From Candidatus Kryptoniota bacterium (GTDB lineage: Bacteria; Bacteroidota; Ignavibacteria; Kryptoniales; Kryptoniaceae): a stretch of 35,669 nt of DNA. The translations under genes and the position numbers were made by a program. The notes under the pieces are model-generated. The model searched no databases and was not told where the DNA came from. It worked only from the letters and a program-made list of their open reading frames with translations. Positions 8,791-15,526 of this stretch are shown here, one piece after another; position 1 is the first letter of the stretch; each line of letters begins with the position of its first letter. Location: NCBI GenBank assembly GCA_938074445.1, contig CALJEK010000024.1, positions 1 to 35,669 of the forward strand. Reading direction: 5' to 3'.

Positions 8791-9672
8791 TTGCCATATA
8801 AAACCAGAAATACACTTATACTCCTCACATTTCTTATCATTATCCTTGTGGTCGGAGCATATTTTATCTTTTATTCCTATCCGAAGAAGATAAATAAAGC
8901 AAGAGCTGAAATTCAAGATACCGAGCGTCAGATAAACGCCCTTGCTGGGCTACAGGTTGAACTTTATAATTTGCAAAAGCAGATCAAGGAAGAGCAGGAA
9001 AAGTTGGCGCAACTTGATAAGCAGATAGTTCCAGAGGTTACACCCGCTATGACTTATTCATATTTAAATTCGATTTTAAATTATGCTGGCTTTGTTAAAT
9101 TTGATATGCTTTATATGGGCAGTAAGAAGGCGCAGAAGTATGCATATAACATTTACGATATAAAAGGTGAAGCGTCGTTTGAAAATATTTATAAATTCAT
9201 CTGGTATCTTGAGCAAGGTCCTCAAATTTATAGGCTCGCACGGCTTGATCTTCGCGGTGTTGAAACAAGAGATGAAGAGACAAAAAGATTTAAAGTTGTG
9301 GTTCCATTTCAGATGGAGGTTCACGCACTTTATGCTGATGTTAAAGACTTGCCACCGATAAAAAGAACACTTGACGATGTAGTTATTGAGGAAGTTAAGA
9401 ATCCTTTTATTCCATATGTTTATAGAGAATTACCACCTAATACAAGAGGTTTGCTTGAAGTTGAAAGAGCTGATTTGAAAGCAGTGATACCCGGAAAAGC
9501 GTTTATTGCTGACCATACTGGAAAGATTCATGTCCTAAAAGAGGGAGATGAAGTTTATCTTGGTTATGTGACAAAAATTGATATTGATAAAAATCAAGTT
9601 GAGTTTACGCTTAACAAAGCAGGTATAGTTGAGAAGTTTGTGTTGAAACTCAGATTTGAGCAACAAAAATAA
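8791..9672 (+). CDS. PilO-PilP fusion protein (pilus alignment complex)
   Basis: 293-aa single-pass inner-membrane protein. The order is a short cytoplasmic tail, a membrane helix (about residues 8-29), a coiled coil (about 32-78), then a periplasmic PilO-like ferredoxin-type domain to about residue 185. The remaining ~100 residues start with a NPFIPY segment and end in a compact beta domain (KAVIPGKAFIADHTGKIHVLKEGDEV), which is the pattern of PilP, the lipoprotein linking PilN/PilO to the secretin. If so, PilP has lost its own lipid anchor and is tethered through PilO. The start is TTG at 8791, supported by GAGGT at 8781-8785; no ATG exists nearby in frame before the membrane helix. It lies 16 nt after the PilM-PilN gene and 12 nt before the secretin. 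Confidence 0.75.
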   Translation: MPYKTRNTLILLTFLIIILVVGAYFIFYSYPKKINKARAEIQDTERQINALAGLQVELYNLQKQIKEEQEKLAQLDKQIVPEVTPAMTYSYLNSILNYAGFVKFDMLYMGSKKAQKYAYNIYDIKGEASFENIYKFIWYLEQGPQIYRLARLDLRGVETRDEETKRFKVVVPFQMEVHALYADVKDLPPIKRTLDDVVIEEVKNPFIPYVYRELPPNTRGLLEVERADLKAVIPGKAFIADHTGKIHVLKEGDEVYLGYVTKIDIDKNQVEFTLNKAGIVEKFVLKLRFEQQK

Positions 9673-9684
9673 TAGAGAGGTGAT

Positions 9685-10902
9685 ATGAGATCAAGGCTTT
9701 TCGTTTTTTTACTTCTTTTTGAATTTTTAACAGGTTTAGCTCTTTCACAAATTGTAGGTCGTCCCCGGGAGTTGAGAAGAGCTTATGTTGCTCCAGAAGA
9801 GATAGTTTCGATGTCGAGGACGATGCCGTTTAATCAGGCTCTTCAAATTTTTAACGACATAAGTAAAAAGTTCCTCGGTAAAGTTATAATTGACCCAGAG
9901 GCAAGAACAATTCAGATTGGGGTTGACATTGATAGGATGCATTGGCTTGATGCTTTTGAATTGATTTTAAGGGTGAATAAGCTTTGGTATGAAGAGTATG
10001 CTGATTATATAAAAATTGTTCCGCTTTCTGAGGTGATGGGACCGCCGACTCCAACCGCCCCGACGGAAGAGGAAAAAGCAAAAGTTCAATTTGAAACACG
10101 CGAAGTTATGATTTCAGCTGTGTTTTTCGAAGCTGATGCAGCAAAGTTGAAGCAATATGGCTTTAGTTGGGATTTCTTCCGAGGAAAAGATGTAAATATT
10201 GGCGTGACTATGTCAGCGGGTGAGGGTAAAACGGGTTTATTTACAATTGATGTTAAACCAGATCTTGACTTTGGAAGCTTGGTGGCTATTTTTAAAGCGC
10301 TTGAGTCACAGCAAATAGGTGAAGTTGTTGCAAATCCCAGAATTGTAGTAAGATCGGGAGAACAGGGTCAAATTCAGGTTGGGAGTGATGTTTCAACCAC
10401 TGTGAGGGATTTTGCTGGGAATGCAATCACCCAATTTATATCAACTGGTTCTATAATTAGGGTTAAACCTGAGGTTATAAAGTTTGACACAATCTATTTT
10501 ATTTCACTTGAACTTAACATTGAAAGGAGCAATGTGGCGGGTGTAGCTCCGCAGATAACTATAAATAAATCATCAGCCCAAACTAAAATTCTACTCCTTG
10601 ACGGAGAGGAAACTATAATCGGAGGTCTTTACATAAACGAGGAAAGAACGGCTCGGGAAGGAGTTCCGCTTCTAAAAGATTTGCCTTGGTGGTTTTTTGG
10701 TTTAAGATATTTGTTTGGGTTTGATGTTAAAACTGTGGCGAAAAAGGAATTGATAATACTTTTGAAAGCCGAGATTCTACCAAGCCTTGCCGAAAGAGCA
10801 AAAGAGATGAGTTTAAGAGTTGGGGAAATCCCAACTTTAAGAGAAAACAGAGAGAGGTTTTTAAAAGCCCTTGAAAACTATAAGAAACAATTAAAAAAAT
10901 AA
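9685..10902 (+). CDS. pilQ: Short PilQ/GspD-family secretin
   Basis: Outer-membrane secretin expected to form the exit pore of the pilus. A signal peptide is visible (RSRLFVFLLLFEFLTGLALS, cleavage near residue 21). Residues about 40-115 form one N-domain with a secretin/TonB-short-N-terminal-like pattern. Residues about 130-385 are the secretin core, ending in the family hallmark GVPLLKDLPWW and then KKELIILLKAEI. Length 405 aa is much less than classical PilQ (often 600-750), so the AMIN and extra N-domains are missing. Start ATG with GAGAGGTGAT at 9674-9683. An Ig-domain lipoprotein follows after 13 nt. Family assignment is strong; the multimer and pore size are not deducible. Confidence 0.9.
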   Translation: MRSRLFVFLLLFEFLTGLALSQIVGRPRELRRAYVAPEEIVSMSRTMPFNQALQIFNDISKKFLGKVIIDPEARTIQIGVDIDRMHWLDAFELILRVNKLWYEEYADYIKIVPLSEVMGPPTPTAPTEEEKAKVQFETREVMISAVFFEADAAKLKQYGFSWDFFRGKDVNIGVTMSAGEGKTGLFTIDVKPDLDFGSLVAIFKALESQQIGEVVANPRIVVRSGEQGQIQVGSDVSTTVRDFAGNAITQFISTGSIIRVKPEVIKFDTIYFISLELNIERSNVAGVAPQITINKSSAQTKILLLDGEETIIGGLYINEERTAREGVPLLKDLPWWFFGLRYLFGFDVKTVAKKELIILLKAEILPSLAERAKEMSLRVGEIPTLRENRERFLKALENYKKQLKK

Positions 10903-10915
10903 ATTTTGGTTTTCA

Positions 10916-12295
10916 ATGCTGAAGAAAGTTTTTATTTCTTTTGCTTTGCTTACGCTAATTATGCTTGGTTGCAAAAAAGCAGTGGAGCCAGAAGCAGAGA
11001 AACAACAAAAAATTGTCACATTAAAAGGGAAAGTAGTTGAATCAACAACAAATGCCCCTTTGCCAAATGCAGTTATTCGAGTTCTTGGTGTAACGCCAAC
11101 ATTGATAACTTATACCGATTCGTTGGGTAGGTATGAGCTTAAATTTGAAATTGAAAGTGAGGTAGAAGTCCAATTGGTGGCACTTAAAGAGGGCTATGCT
11201 CCTGATACGATCAAGGTTTTGGCTATTCCAGGGCAGGTTGTTGAAGTTCCGATTTTTATGTTGCAACGCGTTGTATCTGAGGTGCCAACAAGTGGCGAAC
11301 CAGCGAGTATAGTTCTTATATCTCAAAGTTCAAAAAATATAGGTGTTAAGGGGAGTGGCTCCATCGAGTCCGCACAAATAGTTTTTGAAGTACAAGATTC
11401 AAGCGGTAAACCAATTGATTTGGCGCATTCGGTTGAGGTTAATTTTAGGATTGGTTCGGGTCCGGGAGGTGGTGAATTTGTATATCCGCCAAAGGCAAGA
11501 ACGGATAGTAAGGGTAGAGTAATTGTTAATGTCGTAAGTGGAACTAAAGCTGGCGTTGTTCAAATTGTGGCTGAATCTTTTGTTGGGGCGAAAACTATAA
11601 GGTCGCTTCCTGTAGTAATTGTAATTCATGGCGGACTGCCTGATTCAGCACACTTTAGCATCGCGCCTGAAAAATTAAACTTTCCGGGGTATAATATCTT
11701 TGGTCTTACAAATAGAATAACAGCATATGTTGGAGATAAATATGGGAATCCAGTAAAGCCCGGTACAGCTGTCTATTTTACAACAACAGGTGGGATAATT
11801 GAGGGTTCGGTTTTAACCAACGATAAAGGTCAAGGAAGTGTTAATTTGATCTCTGCTGAACCCAGACCTGTTCATCCAATACTTGGTCCTGGTTATGCGG
11901 TTGTGACGGCAACGACAGCTGATGAGAATCAAAACACTATAAAAGCTGAAACAATTGTCCTTTTCTCAGGGATACCGCAAATCTCGATTGAACCGACGAC
12001 TTTTGATATTCCTAACTTGGGCTCGCAAGTTTTCAATTATACTGTGAGTGATCAAAACGGAAATCCACTTGCTGGTGGAACTACAATTACAGTTTCAATC
12101 GATGGCAAAGATATAAGGGCGTTGGGGGACCTTAATATAACTTTGCCGGATACAAGGGATAGAAGCTGGACAAGATTTTCGTTTGCAATTCAAGATACGA
12201 CATCTGATGTGACAGAAAGACCTGTCCTAATTCGTGTTTCTACAACCGGTCCAAATGGTTCCGCAACCATAAGTATTTCTGGAAAGGTTAGATAA
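10916..12295 (+). CDS. Ig-like multidomain lipoprotein in the pilus operon
   Basis: 459-aa predicted lipoprotein: a signal peptide ends in IMLGC with Cys19 as the acylation site. Residues about 32-115 look like a carboxypeptidase-regulatory-like (transthyretin-type) domain, with VTLKGKVVESTTNAPLPNA and a YTDSLGRYEL turn. Two bacterial Ig-like (Big_1/invasin type) domains follow at about 125-235 and 245-350, each with TDSKGRV or TNDKGQG turns, and a third Ig-like domain runs to the C-terminus. It probably lies on the periplasmic or outer face of the outer membrane. Its place directly after the secretin suggests a secretin partner, a pilotin substitute or a surface adhesin, but nothing in the sequence decides between these. 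ATG start, 13 nt after the secretin stop. Confidence 0.75.
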   Translation: MLKKVFISFALLTLIMLGCKKAVEPEAEKQQKIVTLKGKVVESTTNAPLPNAVIRVLGVTPTLITYTDSLGRYELKFEIESEVEVQLVALKEGYAPDTIKVLAIPGQVVEVPIFMLQRVVSEVPTSGEPASIVLISQSSKNIGVKGSGSIESAQIVFEVQDSSGKPIDLAHSVEVNFRIGSGPGGGEFVYPPKARTDSKGRVIVNVVSGTKAGVVQIVAESFVGAKTIRSLPVVIVIHGGLPDSAHFSIAPEKLNFPGYNIFGLTNRITAYVGDKYGNPVKPGTAVYFTTTGGIIEGSVLTNDKGQGSVNLISAEPRPVHPILGPGYAVVTATTADENQNTIKAETIVLFSGIPQISIEPTTFDIPNLGSQVFNYTVSDQNGNPLAGGTTITVSIDGKDIRALGDLNITLPDTRDRSWTRFSFAIQDTTSDVTERPVLIRVSTTGPNGSATISISGKVR

Positions 12296-12323
12296 AATAA
12301 ATAAAAATGGAGGCGAACTTAAA

Positions 12324-12692
12324 ATGGCGGAGAAATCAAAGATCCTTGTTGTTGATGATGAGGAGGCATTGAGATATCTACTAAGCAGTGAACTTGCGGC
12401 GGAAGGTTATGATGTTGAAACTGCTGGGGATGGAGATGAAGCAATTGAGTCAATAAAACAGAAAGATTATGATGTAGTTTTGCTCGATATCAAGATGCCA
12501 CGAGTTGATGGTTTTGAGGTATTAAAGTTTATAAAACAGAATAAGCCGGAGATTAAAGTTATAATGCTTACTGCCTATGCGGATGTGAAAAATGCCATCG
12601 AGGCACTAAAACTCGGGGCTTCGGACTTTGTAAGCAAACCTTATGATCTTGAAGATATCTTAACATCCATTAATCGAGCTCTTGGGAAATAA
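12324..12692 (+). CDS. Single-domain response regulator (CheY/Spo0F-like)
   Basis: 122-aa receiver domain with no output domain. All phosphorylation residues are present: the acidic pair Asp11/Asp12, the phosphoacceptor Asp55 in VVLLDIKMP, Thr83 and Lys105 in FVSKPYD. ATG start with ATGGAGGCG at 12307-12315. It is the last gene of the pilus operon (28 nt after the lipoprotein) and is followed by a strong terminator, so it is probably made with the pilus apparatus. By analogy with PilG/PilH it may control assembly or retraction, although no histidine kinase is encoded here and the partner is unknown. Family certain, pathway inferred. Confidence 0.92.
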   Translation: MAEKSKILVVDDEEALRYLLSSELAAEGYDVETAGDGDEAIESIKQKDYDVVLLDIKMPRVDGFEVLKFIKQNKPEIKVIMLTAYADVKNAIEALKLGASDFVSKPYDLEDILTSINRALGK

Positions 12693-12727
12693 CTGTGGGA
12701 ATTAAATTGGACTCCAAATAAGTTGAG

Positions 12728-12772
12728 CCGATCTCATTCCGGGCAAAAGCGCCCAAGTGAGGTCGGTTTTTT
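12728..12772 (+). terminator. Rho-independent terminator of the pilus operon
   Basis: An outer stem pairs 12728-12738 with 12756-12766 (11 bp including two G-U pairs). It is extended by an inner stem, 12741-12744 with 12751-12754, and is followed at once by six T residues (12767-12772). It lies 35 nt after the response regulator stop and ends transcription of the long pilus unit. Confidence 0.9.
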
Positions 12773-12801
12773 GTTTAAAAATCAAATTTCCAGTAATTGA
12801 A

Positions 12802-13539
12802 GTGTTCTCAGAAAAGTTGATCCAAAAGTTAAAATCAGCTAAATCGGTTGTTGCTTTAACGGGCGCCGGAGTCTCTGCTGAAAGCGGAGTGCCAACTTTT
12901 AGGGGTCAAGAGGGTTTATGGAAAAAATTTAAACCTGAGGAACTCGCAACTTTTGACGCATTCATTCGCAACCCCGAACTTGTTTGGGAATGGTATAATT
13001 ACAGAAGAAAATTAATTCAAGAAGTTAAACCTAATCCCGGACATTATGCACTTGTTGAACTTGAAAATTTGATACCAAACTTTACCTTGATCACGCAGAA
13101 TGTTGATAACCTCCATCGAAGAGCTGGAAGTAAAAATATAATTGAGATTCACGGAAATATCGAAAAAAATTATTGCATCAAGTGTGGGAAAAGATACGAT
13201 GATGTAAATCTTGCGCTTGAAATGAAAATTCCAAAGTGCGAATGCGGTGGGTTAATAAGACCAGATGTTGTGTGGTTTGGAGAAATGTTGCCAGTGGAGG
13301 CGTGGGAAAAAGCTGAAGAAGCATCCTCAACCTGTGAAGTTTTTTTCTCAATCGGCACATCTGGAGTTGTCTATCCCGCTGCATCGCTTCCACAAATTGC
13401 AAAAAGAAACGGGGCTTATACCGTTGAAATTAACACAGAGAGAACTGAACTCTCATGGTTTATGGATGAGGTTGTAATTGGTAAATCTGGCGAAGTTTTG
13501 CCAGAGCTTGTCAAAAGATTAAAAGAGGCGTTGAAATAG
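12802..13539 (+). CDS. cobB: NAD-dependent protein deacylase, sirtuin (CobB/Sir2 family)
   Basis: Removes acyl groups from lysine side chains using NAD, producing nicotinamide and O-acyl-ADP-ribose. Visible motifs are GAGVSAESGVPTFRG near the N-terminus, the TQNVDNLHRRAGS segment, the catalytic His in EIHGNI, and a structural zinc site of Cys125/Cys128 and Cys146/Cys148. Tyr65 and Arg68 in WEWYNYRRK match the class III (SIRT5/CobB) pair that binds negatively charged acyl groups. The frame is open back to a GTG at 12757, but that codon is inside the terminator hairpin. GTG 12802 gives a typical sirtuin N-terminus (245 aa) although no good ribosome binding site is seen; TTG 12817 is an alternative. 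It stands alone between two noncoding gaps. Confidence 0.9.
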   Translation: MFSEKLIQKLKSAKSVVALTGAGVSAESGVPTFRGQEGLWKKFKPEELATFDAFIRNPELVWEWYNYRRKLIQEVKPNPGHYALVELENLIPNFTLITQNVDNLHRRAGSKNIIEIHGNIEKNYCIKCGKRYDDVNLALEMKIPKCECGGLIRPDVVWFGEMLPVEAWEKAEEASSTCEVFFSIGTSGVVYPAASLPQIAKRNGAYTVEINTERTELSWFMDEVVIGKSGEVLPELVKRLKEALK

Positions 13540-13583
13540 TAACCCTTTTAAATTTTTTCTTTTTCTGTGAAGAAGATTTTGAA

Positions 13584-13614
13584 TTGTCAAAGACGTTAAC
13601 TTTTTTTAAATTCT
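13584..13614 (+). promoter_or_regulatory. Candidate promoter for the thymidylyltransferase gene
   Basis: In the gap 13540-13650 there is a TTG (13584-13586) followed after 20 nt by TAAATTCT (13607-13614). This fits the Bacteroidota-type arrangement of a -33 TTG and a -7 TAnnTTTG, with two mismatches at the -7. It would start transcription about 30 nt before the coding start at 13651. Suggestive only. Confidence 0.3.
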
Positions 13615-13650
13615 AACACGATAGGCATCTAAAAACAAAATCCGAAGGAT

Positions 13651-14724
13651 ATGAAAGCTTTAATAGCAAGCGGTGGAAGGGGAACAAGATTAAGACCTCT
13701 TACCCATACTCAAAACAAGCATTTAATTCCAATCGCAAATAAACCGATGCTTCATTATGCAATTGAAACAATAGTTGAAGCTGGGATAAAAGAAATTGGC
13801 ATAGTTCATAATTCGGATAGCGATGAAGTCCCCAAGGCAATCGGTGATGGAAGCAAATGGGGGGTTAAAATAACTTACATTCCACAGGAAGCTCCGCTTG
13901 GACTTGCTCATGTGGTCAAAATAGCTGAAGATTTTATCGGCTCGGATAAATTTGTGTTTTATCTCGGTGATAATATGTTTGTTGGTGGGATAAAAAAATT
14001 TGTGGAAGAGTTTGAAAAAAATAACTACAATTGTTTTCTCACGCTTGCGAAGGTAAAGGACCCAGAAAGATTTGGGGTGCCGGAAATCGTGGACGGCAAA
14101 ATAGTAAGGATTGAGGAGAAGCCAAAAGTTCCAAAAAGTAATTATGCTGTTGCTGGAATTTATTTTTACGATAGTTCAATTTTTGAAGCCGTTAAAAACA
14201 TAAAACCAAGCTGGCGCGGTGAACTTGAGATCTCGGATGCACATACTTATTTGATAGAAAAAGGTTATAAGGTTGGTTTCGCTGAGATAACGGGATGGTG
14301 GAAAGATACAGGAAAGCCTGAGGACTTGCTTGAGGCAAATCGTCTTGTTCTTGATTCCCTTCAGGCAAGAATTGATGATGGAGTCGAAATTGACCAACAC
14401 ACAAAGATTGAGGGCAAAGTTATCCTTGAGAAAGGTGCGAAGATAAAAAACAGCATCATTCGTGGACCAGCGATAATTGGGAAAAATTGTGTAATAGAGG
14501 GAAGTTATGTCGGACCATATACCTCGATCGATGAAAACACTTTTGTTTTGAACAGCGAGATTGAATATAGCATAGTTATGAAGAACTGTAAAATTTTAAA
14601 TGTTGGAATAAGAATCGAGAGCAGTTTACTTGGGAGCGATGTTGAAATAGTTGAAGCAACAGGCAAGCCAAGAGTTCACAAATTTATGCTCGGGGATCAA
14701 TCAAGGGTTGAAATTGCATGGTAA
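13651..14724 (+). CDS. Long-form glucose-1-phosphate thymidylyltransferase (RmlA/StrD-like)
   Basis: Nucleotidyltransferase expected to form dTDP-glucose (or a related NDP-sugar) from a sugar-1-phosphate and a nucleoside triphosphate. The nucleotide-binding signature GGRGTRLRPLTHTQNKH is at residues 8-24, and the sugar-binding region includes YLGDNMF (about 106-112) and EEKPKVP. After about residue 245 the chain becomes a left-handed beta-helix with hexapeptide-type repeats (IEGKVILEKGAKIKNSII), which is the long, StrD/archaeal-like form of 350-360 aa rather than the ~290-aa RmlA. Start ATG with GAAGGA at 13643-13648. No rmlB, rmlC or rmlD lies nearby, so the end product is unknown. The C-terminal helix could instead indicate an acetyltransferase activity, but the catalytic His of GlmU-type enzymes is not obvious. 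Confidence 0.85.
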   Translation: MKALIASGGRGTRLRPLTHTQNKHLIPIANKPMLHYAIETIVEAGIKEIGIVHNSDSDEVPKAIGDGSKWGVKITYIPQEAPLGLAHVVKIAEDFIGSDKFVFYLGDNMFVGGIKKFVEEFEKNNYNCFLTLAKVKDPERFGVPEIVDGKIVRIEEKPKVPKSNYAVAGIYFYDSSIFEAVKNIKPSWRGELEISDAHTYLIEKGYKVGFAEITGWWKDTGKPEDLLEANRLVLDSLQARIDDGVEIDQHTKIEGKVILEKGAKIKNSIIRGPAIIGKNCVIEGSYVGPYTSIDENTFVLNSEIEYSIVMKNCKILNVGIRIESSLLGSDVEIVEATGKPRVHKFMLGDQSRVEIAW

Positions 14725-14746
14725 AAATAAAAACACCGGAGGAAAA

Positions 14747-15526
14747 ATGTATCAAAACATCTTGTTTGAAGTAGAAGATCACATAGCAATTGTCACAATT
14801 AACCGACCTGAAAAATTGAACGCACTTAACAATCAAACTATGAGTGAGCTGAGGGATGTTTTTATTAAAATTAAAAATGATGATGATATCTACGCTGTTA
14901 TAATAACAGGGGCTGGAGAAAAAGCATTTGTAGCTGGGGCTGACATATCTGAGCTTAATAAGCTGGATGCTGTTTCGGGACGTGAATTTGCAGAAAGAGG
15001 GCAAGAAGTTTTTAATTTGATTGAAAATCTTGGGAAACCGGTAATCGCTGCTGTGAATGGATACGCTCTTGGTGGCGGGAGCGAACTCGCATGGGCATGT
15101 CATTTCAGGATAGCTTCCGAAAATGCCGTATTCGGTCAACCTGAAATTGACTTGGGAATAATACCAGGATATGGTGGAACCCAAAGGCTAACGCGACTTG
15201 TGGGGAAAACAAAGGCTATGGAACTTATTTTAACAGGGAGAAGATTCACAGCTAAGGAAGCCTATGAGATGGGAGCTATAAATAAAGTTGTTCCAGCATC
15301 TGAACTTTTAAAGGAAGCAAAGGAGCTCGCAAGGACACTTGCTTCGAAACCACAAATTGCAATCCGCATGGCAATTAAAGCAATTAATATGGCTTATGAA
15401 ACAACTTTAAGTGATGGACTTCATCTCGAGGCAACACTGTTTGGGATATGCTGTGGGACTGAAGATTTTAAGGAGGGGACATCCGCCTTCCTTGAAAAAA
15501 GAAAACCAATGTTTAAGAATAAGTGA
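14747..15526 (+). CDS. Enoyl-CoA hydratase/isomerase family (crotonase)
   Basis: 259-aa crotonase-fold enzyme, probably hydrating 2-enoyl-CoA in fatty acid or amino acid degradation. The CoA-binding/oxyanion segment AFVAGADISELNKLD (about residues 62-76) and the GYALGGGSELAWACHFRIAS signature are intact. The two catalytic glutamates expected in crotonases are present, one in GGSELAW and one in GQPEIDLGIIPG. The reading frame is open upstream to 14651, but ATG 14747 has GGAGGA at 14738-14743 and matches the usual start of the family, so the extra 32 codons overlapping the previous gene are not used. The last four bases overlap the next gene. Which acyl-CoA it uses cannot be told. Confidence 0.92.
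   Translation: MYQNILFEVEDHIAIVTINRPEKLNALNNQTMSELRDVFIKIKNDDDIYAVIITGAGEKAFVAGADISELNKLDAVSGREFAERGQEVFNLIENLGKPVIAAVNGYALGGGSELAWACHFRIASENAVFGQPEIDLGIIPGYGGTQRLTRLVGKTKAMELILTGRRFTAKEAYEMGAINKVVPASELLKEAKELARTLASKPQIAIRMAIKAINMAYETTLSDGLHLEATLFGICCGTEDFKEGTSAFLEKRKPMFKNK

Noticed and set aside
13540..13650. Possible small gene or RNA between the sirtuin and the thymidylyltransferase
   Set aside because: Only T-rich sequence and a weak promoter-like pair are visible; no start with ribosome binding site and no stable hairpin.
14651..14746. 32-codon N-terminal extension of the crotonase
   Set aside because: It overlaps the preceding gene and lacks similarity to the family; ATG 14747 has a strong GGAGGA site.
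14684..15184. 166-codon open frame on the - strand
   Set aside because: Lies inside the well-supported enoyl-CoA hydratase and the end of the thymidylyltransferase, with a low-complexity, feature-poor translation.
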